From Flavobacterium sp. SH_e (lineage in GTDB: Bacteria > Bacteroidota > Bacteroidia > Flavobacteriales > Flavobacteriaceae), in assembly GCF_025717045.1 (NCBI RefSeq), contig NZ_JAOVZN010000006.1, positions 1,153,540 through 1,217,539 on the forward strand: a DNA stretch of 64,000 nucleotides, given 5' to 3'. The notes beneath the pieces were generated by a model that did not search any database, was not told the DNA's origin, and worked only from the letters and a program-made list of their open reading frames with translations. This document shows positions 52,987 through 61,783 of the stretch, one piece after another; the stretch's first letter is position 1, and every line of letters begins with the position of its first letter. The translations under genes were made by a program, and so were the position numbers.

Positions 52987-53763
52987 TTATCTTTTGTTTT
53001 TTAGATCAGGAATTTTCTCTATTAGATTTTTCCAATATCGTTTTGGCATATGTTTGATGTGAAGTTTGGTGTTTTTTCTCGATTCAATATTTACGCTGCT
53101 GAAATAATTTCGCCATAAATTTTGGAAAAACTCTTCGTTTTCGTCATTAATTTCAGCTAGAGAATTTGAAGAATTAGACTCAAACCGCATTTCGACTGTA
53201 GAGACATTTTTAAGATCGTAATAAATTCCGTATTTGCGTTTTGAGTCGTAAATGAGCCATTTCTGATCTGCGTAGCGGTTTTTAAAATGCTCTTCTATGA
53301 GAGATAAAACGTTGCAATCTGGTTCTATAATTGCATAATACAATTCGTCTTTTGTTAGTTTAAAACGGACAAAAGCTTTCATTCTATGGCTTTCTTTTCC
53401 AGTTAAATGTGCTGCTTTTTTTACGTTTAAAACTTCGCTTCGGTTTAAATCTCCTTCGATATTAATTGGACTTGAAAAAACATATTCGACAAATCGGAAT
53501 AAGATTTCCTCAATCTGATCCATTTCAGATAAAAAAGCGAAATATAAATTGTTGAAACCATGATAAGAAAGTTTTCGCTTCAAGCTATTTAAAACTCGAT
53601 CGGCTTTTGAATTGTCAGTTACAATAAAATGTATATCTGAAAAAAGTAAAGTGTTTGAGATTTCTTCTTTTGCAAAAACAATATCTTTTAGTTTGTATTC
53701 GTAGATTTCAAAAACTGCTGTGAGCCAGCCTTCATAACTTCCATCGTAAATTATCTGTGTCAT
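52987..53763 (-). CDS. TIGR03915-family putative DNA-repair protein
   Basis: A 258-residue soluble protein. Starts with IIYDGSYEGWLTAVFEIYEY, the TIGR03915 mark, and has KAAHLTGKESHRMKAFVRFK and WLIYDSKRKYGIYYD. Known to pair with radical-SAM protein TIGR03916; in many genomes it is fused to uracil-DNA glycosylase, but here it stands without that domain. The gene starts 6 bases after the radical-SAM gene. Confidence 0.9.
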   Translation of the reverse strand: MTQIIYDGSYEGWLTAVFEIYEYKLKDIVFAKEEISNTLLFSDIHFIVTDNSKADRVLNSLKRKLSYHGFNNLYFAFLSEMDQIEEILFRFVEYVFSSPINIEGDLNRSEVLNVKKAAHLTGKESHRMKAFVRFKLTKDELYYAIIEPDCNVLSLIEEHFKNRYADQKWLIYDSKRKYGIYYDLKNVSTVEMRFESNSSNSLAEINDENEEFFQNLWRNYFSSVNIESRKNTKLHIKHMPKRYWKNLIEKIPDLKNKR

Positions 53764-53769
53764 TTTGAA

Positions 53770-55026
53770 TTAAAATAAAGTCAGCTGATTTGAAAAATTG
53801 TTTCTGTATTTACTGTTTTGCAAATTCAAAATCTGATTTTTTATTTGAATGGAAGTCAAATCTTTCTGCGTATAAAAAGGCGAAGAAAAAGCTAAAAAAT
53901 ATTTTGAACGACTGTACGAAATCCCTAATTTTTTTAAGTCGTCAGGCTGTAATTTTTTGAATTTTCTAGCATCAATAATTTTCTTTGCGCTCAAAAGTCC
54001 GATTCCGGGAATTCGATGAATTAATTCTAAATCAGCTGCATTAATATCTACAGGAAATTGGTGCAGATTTCGTAAAGCCCACCCTAATTTAGGATCAATA
54101 TCTAAATCAAGATTAGGTTGGTCAAAACCAACAATTTCATTGACATTAAATCCATAATAACGAATTAGCCAATCGGCTTGATACAAACGATTTTCACGAA
54201 TCATTGGCACGGGAGTTCCAATTACAGGAAGTCTGTTATCGTAACTTATTGGCACATAACCGGAATAATATACGCGGCGCATATTCATTTGTTCGTAAAA
54301 ATAATTTGCCATTCCAAGAATTTCTAGATCATTTTCTTTGGTTGCCCCAATTACCATTTGCGTGCTTTGTCCAGCTGGAGCAAAAAGCGGTGTTTTGTAA
54401 TTTAATTTTTTCTCTTCTTGATAACCAACAATTTCATTTTTAAGATATTGCATGGGTTTAATTACATCTTTATGATTTTTGTCTGGAGCTAATAATTTGA
54501 GACTTTGTTCTGTTGGCATTTCGACATTTACACTCAAACGATCAGCGTACAATCCGGCTTCTTTTAGTAATTCTTCGCTTGCACCTGGAATTGCTTTTAG
54601 ATGAATGTAACCATTGAAATTCTCTTCCAATCGCAGTTTCTTCACAATCCGAACCAAGCGTTCCATCGTATAGTCGGCGTTGTCAAAAATTCCAGAACTT
54701 AAAAACAGTCCTTCAATGTAATTTCTTCTATAAAAACCTATGGTTAAATCTACAACTTCCTGTATGGTAAATGCCGCTCTTTTAATATCGTTGCTTTTTC
54801 TGCTGACACAATAGGCACAGTCAAAAATGCAATGATTGGTAAGCAGGATTTTTAGAAGAGAAACACAGCGTCCGTCTTCTGTAAAAGCGTGGCAAATTCC
54901 GCTTCCAGTATCTCCCAAGCCTTGATTTTTATTTTTACGAGTGCTTTGTCCAGAAGAGCAAGAAACATCATATTTGGCGGCATCTGCTAAAATTGCCAAT
55001 TTTTTCATCATTCTTTCCTGTATCAT
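53770..55026 (-). CDS. Radical-SAM putative DNA modification/repair protein (TIGR03916)
   Basis: About 418 residues from the ATG at 55026, by the typical start ERMMKKLAILADAAKYDVSC. Cluster motif CIFDCAYC; core continues with RRNYIEGLFLSSGIF and RLSVNVEMPTEQSLKLLAPD. C-terminal helix-hairpin-helix (ELIHRIPGIGLLSAKKI) for DNA. Known family pairs with TIGR03915. Chemistry is not established. First gene of the pair; the frame extends to 55053 but the shorter start fits homologues better. Confidence 0.9.
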   Translation of the reverse strand: MIQERMMKKLAILADAAKYDVSCSSGQSTRKNKNQGLGDTGSGICHAFTEDGRCVSLLKILLTNHCIFDCAYCVSRKSNDIKRAAFTIQEVVDLTIGFYRRNYIEGLFLSSGIFDNADYTMERLVRIVKKLRLEENFNGYIHLKAIPGASEELLKEAGLYADRLSVNVEMPTEQSLKLLAPDKNHKDVIKPMQYLKNEIVGYQEEKKLNYKTPLFAPAGQSTQMVIGATKENDLEILGMANYFYEQMNMRRVYYSGYVPISYDNRLPVIGTPVPMIRENRLYQADWLIRYYGFNVNEIVGFDQPNLDLDIDPKLGWALRNLHQFPVDINAADLELIHRIPGIGLLSAKKIIDARKFKKLQPDDLKKLGISYSRSKYFLAFSSPFYTQKDLTSIQIKNQILNLQNSKYRNNFSNQLTLF

Positions 55027-55170
55027 TTTTGCTCTTTTTTTTATGAAATTCAATCTTTCAAAACTAGGAATTCAGGCTAAAAAAGAAGCGAAAGAAGCTG
55101 TTCTAAATTGTATCAATTTTTATGAGAATCTATTTTGCATTAAAAATTTAACGAAACCTTAATGTGAAAA

Positions 55171-55211
55171 CAGGTATAAATACGGGGGTGTAAAATGTTG
55201 GATATTTATAC
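55171..55211 (+). promoter_or_regulatory. CAGGTATAAATACG motif inside a palindrome
   Basis: CAGGTATAAATACG (55171-55184) matches the minus-strand site at 4878-4891 exactly over 14 bases. Arms GTATAAATA (55174-55182) and TATTTATAC (55203-55211) form a perfect 9-bp inverted repeat. About 100 bases upstream of the 81-residue gene. Confidence 0.45.
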
Positions 55212-55306
55212 ATTCGCCGAATAAGGAAAAAAACTAATCAATCCCCTTAAGATTAGATTTTTGACTTTATAGTGTTAGCAAATATTAAGAACAAACGGCT
55301 AAAACG

Positions 55307-55552
55307 ATGAAATTTGTAAAAGGACAAGATGTATCCTACACTGCATTGAGTGGGAGATCTTATAAGGCGACCGTTATAGAAAGAAAAATGGATTTTAAAA
55401 AGGGGCTGATCATAAAATCTACTTCAAAAGAAAGAGATTTTCATTATCTGATTGAAATTCAAAAAGATGGCACAACAGAGAATATTCTATGTGCCGAAAA
55501 TCATCTTAGATTATTGGAAAAGAAAAAACGATTAGCAAAGAAAGTGGCTTAA
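55307..55552 (+). CDS. Small basic protein, 81 aa
   Basis: An 81-residue basic protein. Starts MKFVKGQDVSYTALSGRSYK, reminiscent of small SH3-like barrels, with strands through KATVIERKMDFKKGLIIKST and YLIEIQKDGTTENILCAENH, ending in a Lys/Arg-rich tail KKKRLAKKVA. Nucleic-acid binding is possible but not shown. Fold guess is inference. Confidence 0.65.
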   Translation: MKFVKGQDVSYTALSGRSYKATVIERKMDFKKGLIIKSTSKERDFHYLIEIQKDGTTENILCAENHLRLLEKKKRLAKKVA

Positions 55553-55570
55553 TTACAACAGGTAATAAAT

Positions 55571-55791
55571 GTTGCAATCTTTTCTATTATAGTTTATGGC
55601 ATTTCTTTTTTAGGAGTATGCCTAGGATTTTGTGCAATATATTTTTCTGATTTTCAAATTAATGGATAGAAAAAGATCAAGAATTGTTTAACAGCTTTAT
55701 TCAAAAACTTTTTGATATTTCGAATATTAAGAAAGTTGAGAGTTCTTCTGTGATGAGTTATATCAAACCATCTACTAAATTGGATTTTTAA
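55571..55791 (+). pseudogene. Possible frameshifted small membrane-protein remnant
   Basis: After the 81-residue gene an open stretch reads VAIFSIIVYGISFLGVCLGF and CAIYFSDFQING, then stop. In the next frame a stretch reads WIEKDQELFNSFIQKLFDIS and KKVESSSVMSYIKPSTKLDF, then stop at 55791. Together they look like one protein (membrane helix plus amphipathic helix) broken by a frameshift. No start codon seen. Weak evidence. Confidence 0.3.
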
Positions 55792-55809
55792 ATATTAAAG
55801 AAATACATA

Positions 55810-55848
55810 AAAAACTCCGTAAAGCTTCTAGTTTTACAGAGTTTTTTG
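55810..55848. terminator. Bidirectional terminator
   Basis: Arms AAAAAACTCCGTAAA / TTTACAGAGTTTTTT (15 bp, one mismatch or G-U) around an 8-base loop. The right arm includes the last codons of the TPR regulator gene on the minus strand. Confidence 0.82.
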
Positions 55849-57429
55849 TTTTACCTCATCTTTTAAGCCAATTCTTTTTAAGCTATTTACGATTCTAAAA
55901 ACAACCTCATCCGAGAACATATAGCTGGAGAGTGTGCTTTTTATTTCTGTTGCCGTTTGAGGTTGTAGTTCTAGAAGGTTCTTTAAATGTTTTTTTGCTT
56001 TTGCATCTTCATTTAAAAGTGATAAGGACACTGCTTTGAGCAAAGGATCCCAAATGGTTTCATTAGCATCCATTTTGTCAGCCCAGTACAAAGATTTTTG
56101 ATACTCTTTTTTATAGATGTAGTAATAACAATATCCAATGTTAATCCACCACGGATGCGAAGGGTTTATGCGTATTGCATTTTCTAATAAATTGAAACCT
56201 TTCTCAAAATATCCGGCAAAGATCAGCATGCAGCCAAGTCCTGAAACAATTCCAGAGGAGTTCGGATTTATTTTTAAACATTGTTCTGCAGCTTGAAGGC
56301 AATTGTCTTGATCTTTTCTAAAACAATTTATTAAAGTCAAAGCGTACCATCCCTGTTGACAATGCGGATCTATTTTTAAAGCCTTTATAATACAATGGGA
56401 GCTTCTTTCGATGGTCTTTTTACAATTGTCTATTCCTAAAGCAATAGAAGCAAGTTGCATTTCGCCAAGCATTGCCCAAGCAATTGCGTGATTAGGGTCT
56501 AATTCTACCGCTTCGTTTAAGCTAGCTAAAGCATTTGCATAATTCTCAACCGAAAATGCGCATTGGTATTCATGATAGTTTCGAATTGCTTTTAAAACGC
56601 TTGTATTATTTGATATTTTAGAAGGTGCAGTTTTTACGATTTCATTAAAAATAATGCCATAATAACCGCCCATAGTAGAAACAATGTCTTTTACAATTTC
56701 ATTTTGAATTCTAATTCCGTCATCAATAGTAGTGGGAGTAAATACTTTTGTCGAAATGAATTTTCCTGAAGATGAGCTTATCAGACTGACTCTTATGTGC
56801 AGTTTGTTATCGATAATTTGAATATGTCCTGTAATAATAAAATCTGCTCCAACTAAATTTGCTGCTTCTATAATGTTTTCATTAATTTTTGAAATAACAT
56901 TTGGCGAAAAATGTCCTATTACAGAGATATCTTGAAAGCGTGATAGTTCGGCACTGATTTCCTCAGAAAGGATTTGAGAAAAAGCTTCTAAATCTGGTCT
57001 TTGCACAATAGATTTAAAAGGAAAAACGGTAATTATTGGATTTGTTTTAATGGAGCTGATAGGGAGATCAATCTGCCTCATTTTGCTATTATGAATAAAT
57101 TCTGGAACGTAACAGCCTTTCGGGACATGAATGATAACCGAATTGTCTTTTCCGTCAGAAGAATAATATTCCGTAAGTAATTTTCTTAATCGCCCTGCAT
57201 GAATGCGAACCATGGCATCATCGTGAGGATTAAAATGAGAAGGTCTGCTTAAAGCATTTACTGCTATAGAGTATTCTTTAATAAACTGCTGTCTTTCATC
57301 GATAGTTTCTGTGACAATATAGCGTAGAAAATTACTTAAAAGAGTTGAGTTCTTAAAAGAATAAAACTTTAAAACATTTTCCAGCTCATTATAGATTTTA
57401 TCCGGGGGGATTTTTTTTATAGACTCCAT
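55834..57429 (-). CDS. TPR-containing putative transcriptional regulator
   Basis: A 531-residue protein without membrane segments. Residues 1-115 hold a block (FLRYIVTETIDERQQFIKEY, SIAVNALSRPSHFNPHDDAM, VRIHAGRLRKLL, IIHVPKGCYVPEF) seen in cyclase-like or TolB-linked proteins and likely DNA binding. Residues 130-240 resemble FlgO/TolB N-domains (ITVFPFKSI, DLEAFSQILSEEISAELSRF, GADFIITGHI). TPRs follow (AVELDPNHAIAWAMLGEMQL, ALKIDPHCQQGWYALTLINC, CLKINPNSSGIVSGLGCML). Divergent from the porin-aspartase-asparaginase genes, with a palindrome between: likely their regulator. Confidence 0.78.
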   Translation of the reverse strand: MESIKKIPPDKIYNELENVLKFYSFKNSTLLSNFLRYIVTETIDERQQFIKEYSIAVNALSRPSHFNPHDDAMVRIHAGRLRKLLTEYYSSDGKDNSVIIHVPKGCYVPEFIHNSKMRQIDLPISSIKTNPIITVFPFKSIVQRPDLEAFSQILSEEISAELSRFQDISVIGHFSPNVISKINENIIEAANLVGADFIITGHIQIIDNKLHIRVSLISSSSGKFISTKVFTPTTIDDGIRIQNEIVKDIVSTMGGYYGIIFNEIVKTAPSKISNNTSVLKAIRNYHEYQCAFSVENYANALASLNEAVELDPNHAIAWAMLGEMQLASIALGIDNCKKTIERSSHCIIKALKIDPHCQQGWYALTLINCFRKDQDNCLQAAEQCLKINPNSSGIVSGLGCMLIFAGYFEKGFNLLENAIRINPSHPWWINIGYCYYYIYKKEYQKSLYWADKMDANETIWDPLLKAVSLSLLNEDAKAKKHLKNLLELQPQTATEIKSTLSSYMFSDEVVFRIVNSLKRIGLKDEVKQKTL

Positions 57430-57559
57430 AATAAATTATTTGAAAATTATTAATGTCAAAAAAAAGTCACTGCGGCGTATAAAATGTTAAAGGTCAAATG
57501 CTTATGAAGCTATAAAATTATGAAAATTTTTAACATGTTAGTATTATTAATCTGATATT

Positions 57560-57583
57560 TTAACCGTTAAATGTAACGGTTAA
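57560..57583. promoter_or_regulatory. Perfect palindrome TTAACCGTTA-AATG-TAACGGTTAA (operator candidate)
   Basis: Ten-bp perfect arms, 4-base spacer, no T-run. Lies 27 bases upstream of a TATATTTG -7 box facing the porin gene, a usual place for an activator, and 130 bases upstream of the regulator start. Confidence 0.6.
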
Positions 57584-57610
57584 TAACTCTAATGGTCGGT
57601 AGGTATTGAT

Positions 57611-57618
57611 TATATTTG
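57611..57618 (+). promoter_or_regulatory. -7 box candidate for the porin-aspA-ansB operon
   Basis: TATATTTG matches TAnnTTTG. No -33 TTTG, consistent with dependence on an activator at the palindrome upstream. Confidence 0.4.
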
Positions 57619-57868
57619 TTTGATTATCAGTAAATAAAATGCCTGTTTTCGTCTTTTTTAACAGAAAATGATAACCAAATGTAAAACCTGATAAAATTTT
57701 TTGTCCCTACACGAGAAATTTTTACGAAAAATGAAGAAGACTTTTCGGCATTAAAAAACCAATAATTGAGAATACAGATTTTTTAAAATAAAGTACCTTT
57801 TATTTTAAACCCAGATTGTAAAAAACAGATTAATAGTAGTATCCCACAATAAACAAACTATAATCATT

Positions 57869-59095
57869 ATGAAAAAAAAGTTTTTACAAATGGTAAAGAT
57901 CAGGTATCGTGCCATTATAATTTGTTTTCTTCTAGCAAATCTTGTACAAGCTCAAGATGATAATGCTAAAAAAAGTATGGAAATCTATGGATTTATTATG
58001 ACTGATATTGGTTATAATTTTAATCAAATTCAATCAGATTGGTATGATGTGGTAAGACCAACTAAACTGCCTTCTTATGAAAATGAGTATGGACCAGATG
58101 GTAATTACTATGCTTCTGTACGTCAGACTAGATTAGGTTTTAAAAATTATTTTGATACAGGAATAGGAGAATTAAAGACACAATTCGAATTTGAGTTATT
58201 CGGAACAGGAGTAGATGCTGGTCAAACTACTTTTCGTTTACGCCATGCGTATGCCGAATTAGGAAAATTTGGAGCAGGACAAACTTGGAGCCCATTTATG
58301 GATATTGGCGTATTTCCAAATTCATTAGAGTATTGGGGACCAACTGGAATGGTATTTTTCCGAAATATTCAAATCCGTTACATGCCTATCCAAGGAGATA
58401 CTCGTTTAACAATTGCATTAGAAAGACCTGGAGCAAGTGCTGATCAGGGAGATTATGCAAATCGTGTGGAATTGCAAGGTGTAAAGGCAAGATTTCCGTT
58501 GCCAGACCTTTCAGCAGAATATCATCTTGGAACAAAGTGGGGTTATGTTGAGTTGGCTGGTATAGTAAGAAAAATTGAATGGAAAGATCAAAATAATGAC
58601 CAATTTGATTTGTCTGGAGATGCAATTGGATGGGGACTTAATTTAAGTACTAATATCAATTTTGGAAAAAGTGATGTTTTTAGAGGACAAGTTGTATATG
58701 GAGAAGGAATACAAAACTACATGAATGATGCGCCAGTAGATATAGCTATCGAAAATAATCCTAATAATCCTGTAACTCCTGTAAAAGGTGTTGCACTTCC
58801 TTTAATTGGTGTTGTAGCCTTTTTAGATCACACTTGGAGTGATAAATTTAGTACTTCGCTAGGATATTCGATGATTGATATCGATAACACAGACGGACAA
58901 GAAGACGATGCTTTTAAAAAGGGACAATATGCTCTCGTAAATCTTTTATATACTCCTGTAAAAAATTGCATGGTCGGAGTTGAATTTCAGTGGGGTGACC
59001 GCGAAAATTTCAACGACGGATGGAATACTTCCATTAGTAAACTGCAGTTTTCTTTTAGATACAACTTCTCAGAATCATTCTATAGAAAAAATTAA
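57869..59095 (+). CDS. DcaP-like outer-membrane porin
   Basis: A 408-residue exported beta-barrel protein with a signal peptide ending near LVQAQ (residue 29). The pattern MEIYGFIMTDIGYNFNQ, ASVRQTRLGFKNYF, KTQFEFELFG, FRLRHAYAELGKFGAGQTWS, and C-terminal LQFSFRYNFSESF fits DcaP-family porins, which take up dicarboxylates. Signals for the barrel end (aromatic-rich final strand) are visible. First gene before aspartase and asparaginase, 39 and 24 bases apart: likely an operon supplying substrate or letting products leave. Confidence 0.85.
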   Translation: MKKKFLQMVKIRYRAIIICFLLANLVQAQDDNAKKSMEIYGFIMTDIGYNFNQIQSDWYDVVRPTKLPSYENEYGPDGNYYASVRQTRLGFKNYFDTGIGELKTQFEFELFGTGVDAGQTTFRLRHAYAELGKFGAGQTWSPFMDIGVFPNSLEYWGPTGMVFFRNIQIRYMPIQGDTRLTIALERPGASADQGDYANRVELQGVKARFPLPDLSAEYHLGTKWGYVELAGIVRKIEWKDQNNDQFDLSGDAIGWGLNLSTNINFGKSDVFRGQVVYGEGIQNYMNDAPVDIAIENNPNNPVTPVKGVALPLIGVVAFLDHTWSDKFSTSLGYSMIDIDNTDGQEDDAFKKGQYALVNLLYTPVKNCMVGVEFQWGDRENFNDGWNTSISKLQFSFRYNFSESFYRKN

Positions 59096-59134
59096 TAAAA
59101 TAGTTTCTACTTCTTAATCACAAAAAAAGAAAAC

Positions 59135-60583
59135 ATGTATAAAACTGTACGATATCTAGTATTGTTCGGATTGTCTATAAGTGCTCTAAATGCTCAGACC
59201 CGAACTGAAAAAGATCTTTTGGGAGAAAAACAAATCCCAGCAAATGCGTATTACGGAGTACAAACAGCCCGCGCATTAGAGAATTTCCAAATTAGCGGAA
59301 TGACCACTCAATTCTATCCGGACTATGTAAGAGCTTTTGCAATGGTTAAATTGGCAGCAGCACGTGCCAATGCAGATGTGGGCCGACTTAAAAAGGACAG
59401 ACTTGCTGCTATAGAAAAAGCGTGCCAAGCAGTAATTGACGGAAAATATCACGATCAATTTCTAGTTGATTTGTATCAAGGAGGGGCAGGTACTTCTGCT
59501 AATATGAATGTCAATGAAGTGTTAGCGAATATCGCATTGGAACTTAGCGGACATAAAAAAGGGGAGTATCAATACATTGAACCTCACGATGATCTAAATA
59601 TGGGACAGTCTACAAACGATGTGTACCCAACAGCTATAAAAGTGGCATTATTGCTTCATAATGATAAATTAGTCAAAGAAGCGGATCTTCTTGCGAAAGC
59701 ATTCCACAAAAAAGGTGATGAATTTAAAGACATCGTAAAAATGGGAAGAACTGAAGGTCAGGATGCTGTTCCAATGACGGTTGGACAAGAGTTTCATGCT
59801 TTTGGTAATCAGCTTGATGCTGAGATTACTGCTTTGAAAAAATCGGAAGTTTTTTTATGCGAACAAAATATGGGAGCTACAGCCATTGGAACAGGAATTA
59901 CTGCTTCTCCAGGATATGCTGAAAAAGTAGCGACGCATCTTGCAAAAATTACAGGAAAACCAATTGTAATGAGTAAAGACCTTATTGCGGCAACAACAAG
60001 TCAGCAAGGATTTGTGATGTATTCATCTACACTAAAAAGTATGGCAGTTGCATTATCAAAAATAAGCAGTGATTTGATCATTTTAGCTTCTGGTCCGCGT
60101 ACTGGACTTTTTGAAATCAATCTTCCAGCACTTCAGCCAGGATCTTCTATTATGCCAGGAAAAGTAAATCCAGTAATGCCAGAACTTATGAATCAGTTGT
60201 GTTTTAAAGTAATGGGAAATGATCTTACAGTAACTCTCGCAGCACATTCTGGTTTATTGCAATTAAATGCCTTTGAACCTGTCGAAGCTATTGCAATGAT
60301 GGAATCTCAAGGATTGTTTTTTAAAGCAATGCCGTTATTTAGAAAAAATTGTATTGATGGTATCACGGTTAATAAAGACATTTTAGCGCATTATATGGAC
60401 AGAAGCGTTGGTATTGTAACGGCTCTTAATCCTATTCTAGGTTACGAAAAAACTACCGAATTGGCTAAAGAAGCACTTGCAACCAATAAAGGAATTCTGG
60501 AGCTTATTCGAGAAAAGAAATTGCTGACAGAAGATCAGATTAAAAAACTTCTTGATCCAGTAAGCTTAACAGGGCAAAAATAA
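59135..60583 (+). CDS. aspA: Aspartate ammonia-lyase with signal peptide
   Basis: A 482-residue enzyme of the fumarase/aspartase family. Converts L-aspartate to fumarate and ammonia. Unlike the normal cytoplasmic form it starts with a Sec signal peptide (MYKTVRYLVLFGLSISALNAQ). Active-site segments are intact: GAGTSANMNVNEV, MGQSTNDVYPTA, GRTEGQDAVPMTVGQE, and the family signature GSSIMPGKVNPVMPE. KEMPLY-like substrate recognition cannot be checked by eye; fumarase is less likely because of the signature context and the asparaginase neighbour. Confidence 0.93.
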   Translation: MYKTVRYLVLFGLSISALNAQTRTEKDLLGEKQIPANAYYGVQTARALENFQISGMTTQFYPDYVRAFAMVKLAAARANADVGRLKKDRLAAIEKACQAVIDGKYHDQFLVDLYQGGAGTSANMNVNEVLANIALELSGHKKGEYQYIEPHDDLNMGQSTNDVYPTAIKVALLLHNDKLVKEADLLAKAFHKKGDEFKDIVKMGRTEGQDAVPMTVGQEFHAFGNQLDAEITALKKSEVFLCEQNMGATAIGTGITASPGYAEKVATHLAKITGKPIVMSKDLIAATTSQQGFVMYSSTLKSMAVALSKISSDLIILASGPRTGLFEINLPALQPGSSIMPGKVNPVMPELMNQLCFKVMGNDLTVTLAAHSGLLQLNAFEPVEAIAMMESQGLFFKAMPLFRKNCIDGITVNKDILAHYMDRSVGIVTALNPILGYEKTTELAKEALATNKGILELIREKKLLTEDQIKKLLDPVSLTGQK

Positions 60584-60607
60584 ACATAACCTTAAAACAA
60601 AATAATC

Positions 60608-61675
60608 ATGAAATTAACTATAAAATTTTACAGCAAAATATTTTTAATAGTGATGCTTTTACTAAGCATTGGCATGTTTGGACAGGCAAAACCTAAAGTT
60701 CTTATTCTGGCAACAGGTGGAACAATCGCTGGATCTGCTAAAAGCGGAGTACAGTCAGGATATACTTCTGGACAAGTAACTATTGATGCGATGGTAAATG
60801 CAGTTCCAGATGCTATGAAATTGGCAGACATTAAAGGAGAGCAAATTTCGAATGTAGGATCTCAGGATATGTCATTTGAAATTATGCTAAAAGTTGCTAA
60901 TCGAATCAACGAATTGGCGTCAAGCAAAGATGTAGACGGTTTTGTAATCACACATGGAACGGATACAATGGAAGAAACCGCTTATTTTTTAAATCTGGTT
61001 GTAAAAACAGACAAACCAGTTGTTTTGGTAGGATCTATGCGTCCATCAACGGCTATTAGTGCAGACGGGCCCTTAAATCTTTACAATGCAATTGCGGTTG
61101 CTGCAGATCCTAAAGCAAAAGGACACGGAGTACTTTTGGTAATGAATGACTGGATTCACTCTGCACAATCTTTAACAAAAGTAAGTACAACAGCTGTTCA
61201 GACTTTTATGTCTCCAATTCGTGGACTTATAGGAACTACTGCTTACGGAGTAAATGATTTCTTCCATTACCCTGATCAAAAATTTGGAAAAAACTCAGAA
61301 TTTGATGTTAAAGGCGTGAGCACTTTTCCTCGTGTAGATATCATTTATGCTGACGCAGATATGAAACCTGATCTAATTGATGCTTCGATTGAAAAAGGAG
61401 CAAAAGGAATCGTAATTGCCGGAGTTGGAAACGGAAACATGAACAAAGCTTCTCTTGATGCTTGTGCAAAAGCGAGTAAAAAAGGAATTATCGTAGTAAG
61501 AAGTACACGTGTTGCTACAGGAATTGTGGGACGTAATGTGGAATGTAATGATGATGAACTAGGACTTATTGCTTCATACGGATTAAATCCGCAGAAATCT
61601 AGAATTCTATTGTCTGTTGCATTGCTTAAACAGAGAAGTCTGGCTGAACTTCAAAAAATATTTGAAGAGTATTAA
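60608..61675 (+). CDS. ansB: Type II (exported) L-asparaginase
   Basis: A 355-residue enzyme with a signal peptide (residues 1-26, ending MFGQ). Active-site motifs: LATGGTIAGSA with nucleophile Thr39 and THGTDTMEET, plus SMRPSTAISADGPLNLYNA. Normal length for type II asparaginases. Converts asparagine to aspartate and ammonia in the periplasm. 24 bases after aspA. Confidence 0.96.
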   Translation: MKLTIKFYSKIFLIVMLLLSIGMFGQAKPKVLILATGGTIAGSAKSGVQSGYTSGQVTIDAMVNAVPDAMKLADIKGEQISNVGSQDMSFEIMLKVANRINELASSKDVDGFVITHGTDTMEETAYFLNLVVKTDKPVVLVGSMRPSTAISADGPLNLYNAIAVAADPKAKGHGVLLVMNDWIHSAQSLTKVSTTAVQTFMSPIRGLIGTTAYGVNDFFHYPDQKFGKNSEFDVKGVSTFPRVDIIYADADMKPDLIDASIEKGAKGIVIAGVGNGNMNKASLDACAKASKKGIIVVRSTRVATGIVGRNVECNDDELGLIASYGLNPQKSRILLSVALLKQRSLAELQKIFEEY

Positions 61676-61783
61676 ATGTTTTAAAAATCTATTTCCGATC
61701 AATTTATTCTCAATTTAAAATAGACTATCAACCAAGCAAAATGAAAATAAATCTAAAGTTCTAGAGACAGATTACGAAATGTT

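Larger units (their letters stand above)
57430..57868. other. Regulatory interval between regulator and porin, 439 bases
   Basis: Holds no gene. Contains the perfect palindrome at 57560-57583 and a TATATTTG box at 57611-57618. The remaining 250 bases before the porin start are AT-rich, so the porin mRNA would have a long leader if this box is used. Confidence 0.6.

Noticed and set aside
54941..55162. 73-codon plus-strand frame overlapping the radical-SAM start
   Set aside because: Mostly antisense to a well-supported gene and no known domain.
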